From NCBI GenBank assembly GCA_007116425.1, contig SKIL01000292.1, positions 1-7,480 of the forward strand: a stretch of 7,480 nucleotides of DNA. Reading direction: 5' to 3'. Made by a program: the position numbers and the translations under genes. Below are positions 1 through 5,983 of this stretch, one piece after another. The notes below the pieces were generated by a model. It searched no databases. It was not told where the DNA came from and saw nothing but the letters and a program-made list of their open reading frames with translations. How positions within the stretch are numbered: position 1 is the stretch's first letter; each line of letters starts with the position of its first letter. This DNA is from Bacteriovoracaceae bacterium (GTDB taxonomy: Bacteria > Bdellovibrionota > Bacteriovoracia > Bacteriovoracales > Bacteriovoracaceae).

Positions 1-248
1 TGAGAAGAGTCGTTCAGGCCGGGCTTAGTGGGTTGCGGTTTTACGGAAAGACAGGAACATCAAATCAAGGAAATGATACGTGGTTTACATTCTATGATGG
101 TGAGCACTTAGGCTCGATCTGGTTGGGAAATGAAGGGCGACGTAGTAGTGAAAATATTGGAATCTATGGGAGCTCTGCGGCATATGGTGTTTATGGGGAA
201 TTTGCTCGCTATAGTGGAAAAAGGTTTCCAGAAATGAGGTGCCACTAA
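1..248 (+). CDS. Class A penicillin-binding protein (PBP1b-like), C-terminal end only
   Basis: This is the 3' end of a gene that begins before the window; the frame is open from base 3 and ends at TAA 246-248, leaving 81 codons. Visible residues 16-19 are KTGT, the third conserved motif of penicillin-binding transpeptidases. It is followed by SNQGNDTWF and a DG turn, then a WLGN strand and an IYGSSAA segment. The DTWF...DG...W.G...GSSAA pattern resembles E. coli PBP1b more than PBP1a, which usually has DAWF. Such enzymes polymerise and cross-link peptidoglycan at the outer face of the inner membrane. Only about 62 residues follow KTGT, so the long C-terminal extension of E. coli PBP1b is missing here. 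The glycosyltransferase half and the SxxK and SxN motifs lie outside the window, so a monofunctional transpeptidase cannot be excluded. In proteobacteria ispE often stands at this position beside tRNA-Gln/prs. Confidence 0.82.
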   Translation, partial: RRVVQAGLSGLRFYGKTGTSNQGNDTWFTFYDGEHLGSIWLGNEGRRSSENIGIYGSSAAYGVYGEFARYSGKRFPEMRCH

Positions 249-271
249 ATTATGCACTTGAATAATTAGAG

Positions 272-300
272 TTGAAAAAGAGTTGAATTAGGGTTATATT
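272..300 (+). promoter_or_regulatory. Sigma70-type promoter for tRNA-Gln (and possibly prs-pth-ychF)
   Basis: A -35 element TTGAAA (272-277, 5 of 6 consensus) is separated by exactly 17 bp from a -10 element TATATT (295-300, 5 of 6). Transcription would start near 306-308, about 14 nt before the mature tRNA 5' end. It is the best promoter match I see in the window and sits just after the PBP stop codon. No terminator is visible between the tRNA and prs, so it may also drive the downstream operon. The discriminator is not GC-rich, which gives no sign of stringent control. Confidence 0.7.
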
Positions 301-312
301 TCAGAAATTCAA
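283..312. repeat. 7-bp inverted repeat flanking the -10 box (possible operator)
   Basis: TTGAATT at 283-289 is matched by its exact reverse complement AATTCAA at 306-312, with 16 nt between the arms containing the -10 hexamer. The arm centres are 23 bp apart, about two helical turns, which would suit a dimeric DNA-binding protein. The upstream arm overlaps the second copy of a direct repeat GAGTTGAA (269-276 and 280-287, 11-bp period). The arms are AT-rich, so chance is a real possibility; no regulator is identified. Confidence 0.3.
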
Positions 313-320
313 ATCAATAC

Positions 321-396
321 AGGGGTGTCGACAAGTGGCTAAGTCAGCAGATTTTGATTCTGCCATTCGTAGGTTCGAGTCCTACCACCCCTGCCA
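321..396 (+). tRNA. tRNA-Gln, anticodon UUG, CCA encoded
   Basis: The full cloverleaf folds by eye. The acceptor stem is 321-327 with 386-392 (7 bp, A1-U72 first pair). The D stem is GAC 330-332 with GTC 343-345, around a loop containing GG. The anticodon stem is 347-351 with 359-363 (GCAGA/TCTGC). The T stem is 369-373 with 381-385 around TTCGAGT. The anticodon loop 352-358 places TTG at 354-356, which reads CAA and, by wobble, CAG. The discriminator base 393 is G, as usual for glutamine tRNAs, and CCA (394-396) is encoded. The weak A1-U72 pair fits glutaminyl-tRNA synthetase, which opens the first pair. The tRNA lies 39 nt upstream of prs; a tRNA-Gln next to prs is a conserved arrangement in Pseudomonas and several other proteobacteria. 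Confidence 0.97.
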
Positions 397-435
397 TTTG
401 TTCACCGACGTACCGACCTTTGGGAGATCGCGAAT

Positions 436-1380
436 ATGAAGCGAATAGTCCTAGTTTCAGGAACCTCTGTGCCTGATCTTTCTCGAAAAATTGCAGACTT
501 TCTCGACGTTCCACTTGTTGATCCTCAGGTGATAAGGTTCGCTAATGGGGAAATTTTTTGTGAAATCGAGAAAAATGTTCGGGGGGCCGATGTTTTTGTT
601 ATCCAGTCTGGCTGTGCCCCAGTTAATGACCATCTAATGGAATTATTGGTGATCATTGATGCGCTTAAAAGAGCCTCTGCAAAATCAATTACGGCCGTTA
701 CCCCGCACTATGCCTATGCTCGGCAGGACCGAAAATCAAGTCCCCGAACTCCAATATCGGCCAAGCTTGCGGCGGATCTTTTGACAACAGCAGGAGCGAC
801 CCGAGTTATTACTATGGACCTGCACGCTGGTCAGATCCAAGGATTTTTTAATATTCCTTTTGATAATATTTTTGCCTCACCCGTCTTGCTTGGATATGTG
901 AAAGAGCACCTCTATAGTGAGGATCTCGTCTTCGTGTCTCCTGATGCTGGAGGAGTTGAGCGAGTTCGATACTACGCCAAAAGAATGAAGACAGATATTG
1001 CTATGATTGATAAGCGGCGAGTGGGAACGAATGTGGCTAAGGCAATGAATATTGTCGGAAATGTTGAAGGAAAGGACTGCCTGATTGTTGATGATATGAT
1101 TGATACTGCTGGAACGTTGGTTGAAGCGTGTCGAGCACTTAAACAAAACGGCGCTAAAAAAGTTTATGCATGTGCAACTCATCCAGTTTTTTCTTCACCT
1201 GCGGCCCAAAGAATAGCAGAAGCTGAAGAGTTAGATAAAGTCATTGTGACTGACACCATTCCTTTAAGTGAGGAGTGTAAAAAAGTTGATAAGATTGTGG
1301 TTTTATCCATCGCCGAAATTTTATCGAAGGCGATCCATCGCACTTTTAATAACGATTCTGTAAGTTCTCTTTTTATATAG
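436..1380 (+). CDS. prs: Ribose-phosphate pyrophosphokinase (PRPP synthase)
   Basis: This cytoplasmic enzyme transfers pyrophosphate from ATP to ribose 5-phosphate, making PRPP for purine, pyrimidine, NAD, histidine and tryptophan synthesis. At 314 residues it has the usual length. Visible motifs in order are RFANGE (34-39), the catalytic flexible loop YARQDRK (94-100), the metal-binding DLHAGQIQGFF (128-138), SPDAGGV (168-174), and the ribose-5-phosphate/PRPP loop DDMIDTAGT (219-227). The tail NDSVSSLF (306-313) matches the typical C-terminus of class I, phosphate-dependent enzymes. The ATG is preceded by GGGAG (422-426) at 9 nt spacing. The gene follows tRNA-Gln by 39 nt and precedes pth by 9 nt, so co-transcription of all of these is likely. 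No key residue appears to be missing. Confidence 0.97.
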   Translation: MKRIVLVSGTSVPDLSRKIADFLDVPLVDPQVIRFANGEIFCEIEKNVRGADVFVIQSGCAPVNDHLMELLVIIDALKRASAKSITAVTPHYAYARQDRKSSPRTPISAKLAADLLTTAGATRVITMDLHAGQIQGFFNIPFDNIFASPVLLGYVKEHLYSEDLVFVSPDAGGVERVRYYAKRMKTDIAMIDKRRVGTNVAKAMNIVGNVEGKDCLIVDDMIDTAGTLVEACRALKQNGAKKVYACATHPVFSSPAAQRIAEAEELDKVIVTDTIPLSEECKKVDKIVVLSIAEILSKAIHRTFNNDSVSSLFI

Positions 1381-1389
1381 CAGAAAGTA

Positions 1390-1968
1390 ATGATTCGGTT
1401 AATTGCTTCGCTAGGAAATCCCGGGATTGAATATCACAATACGAAACATAATATTGGATGGGATGTCTTAGAGTACTTGTCATTCGCTGGTGATTTGAGG
1501 TGGACGGACAAGTATAAAGGTCTCTATGCCAACTATGAAGGCTTTGAAGAAAAGCTACATTTAATTAAACCGATGACATTTATGAATCTTAGTGGTGAAT
1601 CCATTCGCCCTTTGTCCCAGTTTTTTAAAATTCCACCAGAAGAAATTCTTGTGATTCATGATGAATTAGATCTCCCTTTTGGGTCTATAGCATTTAAGAA
1701 TGGAGGAGGACTGGCCGGTCATAATGGGTTGAAGTCAATTGCCGCTCAATTGGGGACTCAAAACTTCAAACGTTTACGTTTGGGTATCGGGCGACCAGAT
1801 AGGGGCTCTGTTAGTAGTTGGGTTCTATCAGGTTATCCTCCGCAGCAAAAAATGTTGATCGATGACTATTTGCAAGGTGCCGCAAAAGCGATAGAAGTTT
1901 GTTTAAAGCAAGGCTTTGAAAAGGCCGCAAGTCAATATTCAAAAAAGAAAATAGTTACGAGTGAATAA
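1390..1968 (+). CDS. pth: Peptidyl-tRNA hydrolase
   Basis: This enzyme cleaves the ester bond of peptidyl-tRNAs that drop off ribosomes, recycling tRNA; it is normally essential in bacteria. The 192 residues match the family length. The N-terminal block SLGNPG (7-12) gives Asn10, and TKHNIG (18-23) gives the catalytic His20, the same numbering as E. coli Pth. PMTFMNLSG (61-69) gives Asn66, IHDELDLPFG (89-98) the catalytic-partner Asp91, and GGLAGHNGLKS (106-116) Asn112. LRLGIGRP (129-136) is also typical. Only 9 nt separate it from the prs stop, and the upstream AGAAAG is a weak ribosome-binding site, so translation may be coupled to prs. In many proteobacteria rplY/ctc lies between prs and pth, but here there is no room for it. 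The tail is lysine-rich. Confidence 0.97.
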   Translation: MIRLIASLGNPGIEYHNTKHNIGWDVLEYLSFAGDLRWTDKYKGLYANYEGFEEKLHLIKPMTFMNLSGESIRPLSQFFKIPPEEILVIHDELDLPFGSIAFKNGGGLAGHNGLKSIAAQLGTQNFKRLRLGIGRPDRGSVSSWVLSGYPPQQKMLIDDYLQGAAKAIEVCLKQGFEKAASQYSKKKIVTSE

Positions 1969-1986
1969 AGATAAAAGGAAAAAAGA

Positions 1987-3096
1987 ATGGCAGTAAATTG
2001 TGGAATCGTAGGCCTACCAAATGTTGGAAAATCGACAATTTTCCAAGCTCTTACTTCAGCACCAGCAGAGGCTGCAAATTATCCGTTTTGCACGATTGAG
2101 CCAAACGTTGGAATTGTAAACGTTAAAGACGATCGACTGGGAAAGATATCTGCACTTATTAAGCCTAAAAAAATAATTCCAACGACTGTTGAATTTGTAG
2201 ATATTGCTGGTCTCGTTCAAGGCGCCTCAAAAGGGGAAGGGCTAGGCAATCAATTTCTAGGGCATATTAGACAGGTAAGTGCTATTGTTCATGTTGTTAG
2301 ATGTTTTGATGATCCTGATGTTGTTCATGTTAATGGCAGGATCGATCCTATAGACGATATTGAAACGATTAACTTAGAGTTGGCCTTGGCCGATCTTGAG
2401 CAGGTTCAGAAAAAACTGACAGGTCTTCCTCGTAGTATCAAAAGTCATAATAAAGAAGTTTCAGATAAGGCAAAAAGACAATTACCGATCTTAGAAAAAC
2501 TCGCTAAAGAGCTTGAAGATGGAAAAGCGGCACGTTCGGTTGAATTAACTGAAGAGGAGCTGGAGACAATTAAAGAGCTTAATCTCATTACTTTAAAAAA
2601 AATGCTCTACCTTTGTAACGTTGATGAAGATCATGTTGGGTCTGATAATGAATATATTCAAATGGTCAAAGATTTTGCGAGCAAAGAAGGCGCTGAAGTT
2701 TTGAAGATATGTGGAAAATTAGAGTCAGAAATTGCTTCGCTGGAAACTGACGAAGAAAAAGAGGAGTTTTTAGAAGCTGCGGATATAAAAGAATCCGGAA
2801 TCGATAAGCTAACGAGAGTGGCCTACCACATGCTTGGTTTGAACACTTATTTCACAGCTGGTGAAACAGAAGTTAGAGCGTGGACATTTAAAACTGGTGC
2901 AAAAGCTCCACAGGCCGCAGGTATTATTCACTCAGACTTTGAGCGGGGCTTTATTAAGGCCGAGGTCTATCATTGTGAAGACCTTTTTAATTATGGGTCC
3001 GAAGCAAAAGTCAAAGAGAATGGAAAGTTTCGAATTGAAGGTAAAGAATACCTTGTAAAAGATGGTGACGTCATTCACTTTAGATTCAATGTCTAA
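1987..3096 (+). CDS. ychF: Redox-regulated P-loop ATPase YchF (OLA1 family)
   Basis: YchF is an Obg-class P-loop protein that binds the ribosome and prefers ATP over GTP; in E. coli it is linked to oxidative-stress responses. The 369 residues are close to the family norm of about 363. The Walker A/G1 motif GLPNVGKST is at 9-17, the switch I region NYPFCTIEPN at 31-40, and G3 DIAGL at 72-76, followed by a glycine-rich GASKGEGLGNQF stretch. The G4 position reads NVDE (211-214) rather than the GTPase signature NKxD, which fits ATP specificity. A central helical region spans about 130-200, and the C-terminal TGS domain, from about 285 to 367, contains YFTAGETEVRAW. The ATG has AAGGAA (1975-1980) 6 nt upstream. 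It follows pth by 18 nt, the common pth-ychF pairing. It ends in tandem stops TAA TGA just before a hairpin. Confidence 0.97.
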   Translation: MAVNCGIVGLPNVGKSTIFQALTSAPAEAANYPFCTIEPNVGIVNVKDDRLGKISALIKPKKIIPTTVEFVDIAGLVQGASKGEGLGNQFLGHIRQVSAIVHVVRCFDDPDVVHVNGRIDPIDDIETINLELALADLEQVQKKLTGLPRSIKSHNKEVSDKAKRQLPILEKLAKELEDGKAARSVELTEEELETIKELNLITLKKMLYLCNVDEDHVGSDNEYIQMVKDFASKEGAEVLKICGKLESEIASLETDEEKEEFLEAADIKESGIDKLTRVAYHMLGLNTYFTAGETEVRAWTFKTGAKAPQAAGIIHSDFERGFIKAEVYHCEDLFNYGSEAKVKENGKFRIEGKEYLVKDGDVIHFRFNV

Positions 3097-3102
3097 TGAA
3101 CT

Positions 3103-3124
3103 CCCCCTGAACAAACTCAGGGGG
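3103..3124. terminator. Hairpin terminator between convergent ychF and slt-like genes
   Basis: CCCCCTGA (3103-3110) and TCAGGGGG (3117-3124) form a perfect 8-bp stem with a six-base loop. It sits 6 nt after the ychF stop codon and 5 nt before the stop of the opposing gene. The downstream plus-strand sequence is only moderately T-rich (tcttagttt) and the minus-strand exit has no clear T tract, so it may act as a modest bidirectional terminator or mainly protect mRNA 3' ends. A second inverted pair, CAAACT (3113-3118) with AGTTTG (3132-3137), overlaps one arm and could compete with the main stem. Confidence 0.72.
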
Positions 3125-3129
3125 CAATC

Positions 3130-5214
3130 TTAGTTTGTTGCCGAATAGCTACTTACACGAAATGAATCGGCAATAGATTGGTTAAGATTGATTTCCTCGT
3201 TGATTAAACGGTAAAAAAACATATTACGATAAATGAATTTAACATAATTGCGAGTTTCCCTAAATGGGATTGTTTCAATAATTTTTAGAGGGTCATCATG
3301 TTGAAAAACTTCAGCTCTCCAACGGTTGACTCGATGAGCTCCAGCATTATATGAGGCGAGTGTAAAAATAAGATCGCCTTCGTATTGATTAAGCCTTTTT
3401 GAAAAGTACTGTATCCCTAAGCGAATATTTAGCTGAGGATCTTCAAGTTGCCGTGGTCGTACATTTCGTTGAAGCATTCTCGCTGTTGCAGGCATAAGCT
3501 GCATCAAGCCTCGGGCGCCAGCTGATGATATCGCCTTTGGGTTAAAGGCCGACTCTTGTCTTATAAGGCTAAGGATAATAATTGGATCAACATTTGTTGA
3601 TACTCCCTGAATGTCTCCACTATAAGCTAGGGGAAATAAGTCGTTAAGGTTTATATCCGCCATCGTAATAGTGCCACTCCTTAGGGAGTTGTTTACCAGT
3701 CTAAAGGTCTGTAAAAACTCCTGGTGAGAATTGAGTGCATATGTGAAATCTCGAATAAGCTGCTTTTTTAAGAGCTGGCCGGATATTGATTGAGATAGAT
3801 TATCATTAGTAAGGTGAGATTTAATATTTGATGAGAGCAGATGATTAATTTCATCATAGCTCCAGTGACCCATTCCAAGTTTTGGCCAGATATTTACTCT
3901 TGCTACGGCGGCCCGAAAATAATCACTATAATCCGTTCGTTGATGATTAATATATTTTTCAGGGGCAGAGATTGAAGTCGCGAGATATCTTTGTATGAGA
4001 GGATTATCTGGGTTAACACGAGTTAGATCTTTTGATGCCAGAATAGCATAATAAGTCATGGGGTCATCAGTAATGATGTTCTCATAAATTGAAATGGCCT
4101 GAGCTCTTCTATTTTGTTTTTTGAGTACTTTGGCCGTCCAATATTTGATCCTAGTGTTGTAGTCATTTAGGTTAGTGAGAATTTTGTGATGATTAAGCGT
4201 GCGTTCAGCTAGTTGGTACTCATCTCGAATAATGTCGGCCCAAAGGAGCTGGAAGACAAAATCGTTATGAGTACTGCCAGTAAAAAGTTTGCCAGCATTA
4301 GAGTAGATGTGTTTTGCATGGTCAAATTGAGAAGACCGAACGAGATCTTGACCAATGAAAAGAAAGTTTCGTGATGCTTGTGATGCCGGGATATATTTTC
4401 TGTTTTGTTGATAGAAGCTTAAGGCTTGGTTGAAATAGTTAAGAGCATCGTTGATTTTGTTTGCTTCAATACTTTCTCTTGAGTTCGTTGTAAGTTGATT
4501 AAATTCTGATGTAAAGTAGCGATTTGCAGAAGGATCTGCGTGACCTAATTCTTGAATGTGGTTGGTAAGCTTAGCGTTTATATAAAGATTCTCAATCAGT
4601 TGCTCTTGTGGGTGAATGCTATGATTCACAAGATGGTCAATAATCATTTCGGACAACTGAATAAACATTGAGCTTTCTTTGTCGATGCTTGATAAAATAT
4701 TGCTAAGGTCTGACTGGTGTCGAGGAGCAAGGAAGTCTGTAATGTGAACCCTAATATAATCGATATCGTTACTATTGGGCCGATTCTCTCGAAGAAGAGT
4801 ACCAAGTTGATTATGGCAAAAAGAAATAATATTTGACTCTAGGTTTTGAGCTATGGGAGAAAGATCTTCATGCTTAGTGAAATTACAATAATTATGAAAA
4901 TTGTTATGAGTTAGGCGGTTTGAATAAATTCCATGAATGATTGAAACTAACTGATGAAAATCATCGAAGGCATCTGTTTGAGATTTGAGCCTTATAAGAT
5001 TTCTCGTTGCCCGTAGATTTGTACGGTAACGTCTCGTACTGTTTAAGAGGTCTACAATTTCTCTGGCAAAACGTTCATCAGCAGTCGTAGCTTTATAGTG
5101 AAAGATATGTTCACTAGATTTTAAAGTCGTCGGGACAGAGGAGTGCAGTGCCGGTGTAAAAACAAGCGTGAAGGTAAAGATAAAGACAGAGCAAGCTCTT
5201 ATATAAAATTGCAA
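3130..5214 (-). CDS. Soluble lytic murein transglycosylase, Slt70-like
   Basis: This enzyme probably cleaves the MurNAc-GlcNAc bond of peptidoglycan in the periplasm, leaving 1,6-anhydro-MurNAc ends. The 694-residue protein starts with a signal-peptide-like segment: an Arg at 6, a hydrophobic stretch at 9-20, and a likely cleavage near 24-27. Residues about 45-520 look all-helical with TPR-like pieces (about 285-310 and 360-395), matching the ring-shaped superhelix of Slt70. The catalytic SLT domain spans about 540-672. It has SLIRQESAFNP with catalytic Glu554, AGARGLMQLMPATA (565-578), ASYNAG (620-625) and IPFRETRNYV (649-658), all close to E. coli Slt. E. coli Slt is about 645 residues, so the N-terminal part is somewhat longer here. 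The start is TTG, chosen because AGGAGG (5225-5220) lies 5 nt upstream. It follows the HAMP-like gene by 37 nt, probably in one operon. I assign no symbol because several paralogues usually exist. Confidence 0.92.
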   Translation of the reverse strand: MQFYIRACSVFIFTFTLVFTPALHSSVPTTLKSSEHIFHYKATTADERFAREIVDLLNSTRRYRTNLRATRNLIRLKSQTDAFDDFHQLVSIIHGIYSNRLTHNNFHNYCNFTKHEDLSPIAQNLESNIISFCHNQLGTLLRENRPNSNDIDYIRVHITDFLAPRHQSDLSNILSSIDKESSMFIQLSEMIIDHLVNHSIHPQEQLIENLYINAKLTNHIQELGHADPSANRYFTSEFNQLTTNSRESIEANKINDALNYFNQALSFYQQNRKYIPASQASRNFLFIGQDLVRSSQFDHAKHIYSNAGKLFTGSTHNDFVFQLLWADIIRDEYQLAERTLNHHKILTNLNDYNTRIKYWTAKVLKKQNRRAQAISIYENIITDDPMTYYAILASKDLTRVNPDNPLIQRYLATSISAPEKYINHQRTDYSDYFRAAVARVNIWPKLGMGHWSYDEINHLLSSNIKSHLTNDNLSQSISGQLLKKQLIRDFTYALNSHQEFLQTFRLVNNSLRSGTITMADINLNDLFPLAYSGDIQGVSTNVDPIIILSLIRQESAFNPKAISSAGARGLMQLMPATARMLQRNVRPRQLEDPQLNIRLGIQYFSKRLNQYEGDLIFTLASYNAGAHRVNRWRAEVFQHDDPLKIIETIPFRETRNYVKFIYRNMFFYRLINEEINLNQSIADSFRVSSYSATN

Positions 5215-5219
5215 TGTGA

Positions 5220-5225
5220 CCTCCT
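5220..5225 (-). promoter_or_regulatory. Strong Shine-Dalgarno that fixes a TTG start for the transglycosylase
   Basis: On the minus strand a perfect AGGAGG lies 5 nt before TTG 5214-5212. No in-frame ATG stands nearby, and the TTG places the signal peptide right at the N-terminus. A nearby minus-strand ATG, 16 nt upstream, is out of frame. Confidence 0.8.
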
Positions 5226-5251
5226 GTCATCTGTGCAAAAAAATATGGCCT

Positions 5252-5818
5252 TTAGCGATTGTTAAACTTTTCTTGCATCTCGTTCAGTCGCTTAGAAATT
5301 TGCTGAATGACGACTTTTTTATCGTCAGGAACGACAAGGCTTAAATTGTTAAGGTATGAATTTACTTCTTCGAGATAAACCATGTCGTTTTTGTAGTCCT
5401 CTTTCAGCTTGGCAAAGGCCTCATTATAACCCTCGGCGACTTCTTGAAAGTAGTCACCTTCCCTAAACTTAAGGTTACCATTATCTCGGCCATCTCTGAT
5501 AGCGGAAAAAAACATCATGAGCTTGTAGAGGGGCCCAGCAACCTTATGAGTCAAAAAGATGCAAATAATAAAAGTCATTGCAATAAAACCTAATTGCCAA
5601 AGGCTTAATATTACAATGAGTGTCCACCTTTTTTCAGATAGTTGAGTCTCTAGCTCTGGAGCGAACTGCTTGCCATACTCCATAAAATTACTCATGAGAT
5701 CATAGATAGTTAGAGGATAAATTAAACTCGATAGAAAGAGTAAAAAGCATATATAGAGACTAAACCTAATTTGAAAAGGTGGGTTGATTAAATATATACG
5801 TCTTTTGTATTTGGCCAC
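5252..5818 (-). CDS. Two-helix inner-membrane protein with a HAMP-like domain and no output domain
   Basis: I predict an inner-membrane protein of 188 residues from GTG 5818; reading from the upstream TTG at 5839 would give 195. In the longer numbering, the basic start KYKRRIYLINPPFQIR (10-25) is cytoplasmic. TM1 covers about 26-47, a short periplasmic loop about 48-71, and TM2 about 72-96. A HAMP-like segment follows: THKVAGPLYKL (97-107) with its conserved Pro103, then FREGDYFQEVAEGYNEAF (125-142), which matches the second HAMP helix. The remainder is charged and probably coiled coil (about 140-190). There is no kinase, cyclase or methyl-accepting output domain and no large sensor loop. HKxAGPxY two-helix proteins occur in deltaproteobacteria and Bdellovibrionota, generally without known function. 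It is upstream of, and probably co-transcribed with, the lytic transglycosylase. A role in sensing or scaffolding is speculative. Confidence 0.8.
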   Translation of the reverse strand: MAKYKRRIYLINPPFQIRFSLYICFLLFLSSLIYPLTIYDLMSNFMEYGKQFAPELETQLSEKRWTLIVILSLWQLGFIAMTFIICIFLTHKVAGPLYKLMMFFSAIRDGRDNGNLKFREGDYFQEVAEGYNEAFAKLKEDYKNDMVYLEEVNSYLNNLSLVVPDDKKVVIQQISKRLNEMQEKFNNR

Positions 5819-5828
5819 AGTAGATGGA

Positions 5829-5833
5829 CTCCT
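5829..5833 (-). promoter_or_regulatory. Shine-Dalgarno favouring the GTG start of the HAMP-like gene
   Basis: AGGAG (5833-5829, minus strand) lies 10 nt before GTG 5818-5816. The alternative TTG at 5839-5837 lies upstream of this site and has no purine-rich sequence of its own. The GTG start puts the basic KYKRR segment directly at the N-terminus, which suits a membrane protein that begins in the cytoplasm. Confidence 0.6.
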
Positions 5834-5839
5834 AAGCAA

Positions 5840-5983
5840 TCAAATCATTAAGCACTATTCATGATAACGAGAATTTATCTTACTCACCAGCATTTTCTTG
5901 TGGGCCGAAATATGAAGCAATATTCCTTTAAAAGGTCGCAAATATGATGATATAGAGGTCTTCAAAAGGAAAAGGAGATCGGC
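5840..5983. other. Divergent intergenic region between the HAMP-like gene and mrp
   Basis: This AT-rich spacer must hold promoters for both directions, but I find no convincing -35/-10 pair on either strand. TATGAT (5943-5948, plus) is a possible -10 box without a good -35 partner. An 11-bp near-palindrome, CCTTT-A-AAAGG (5926-5936), sits just upstream of it. For the mrp start, AAGGAG (5972-5977) stands 6 nt before ATG 5984. Confidence 0.4.

Noticed and set aside
397..435. Terminator or riboswitch between tRNA-Gln and prs
   Set aside because: The spacer is only 39 nt, contains a small direct repeat of CCGAC but no stem followed by a T tract, and is too short for a known riboswitch or PRPP-binding RNA.
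877..1182. 101-codon minus-strand open frame inside prs
   Set aside because: It lies wholly antisense to a clear PRPP synthase, shows no recognisable domain, and its composition is that of a shadow frame.
2861..3114. Short open frames on both strands over the ychF 3' end
   Set aside because: They overlap the conserved TGS domain, and the product sequences have no family features.
5819..5839. TTG 5839 as the start of the HAMP-like protein
   Set aside because: It has no ribosome-binding site, while an AGGAG lies between it and the better-placed GTG at 5818; not fully excluded.
5841..5900. Minus-strand promoter with TATCAT-like -10 for the HAMP/transglycosylase operon
   Set aside because: The matching -35 region at 17-18 bp agrees with consensus at only about three positions, so I would not annotate it.
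5912..5947. 11-codon ATG frame upstream of mrp as a possible leader peptide
   Set aside because: There is no Shine-Dalgarno before it, no run of one amino-acid codon, and no attenuator-like hairpins after it.
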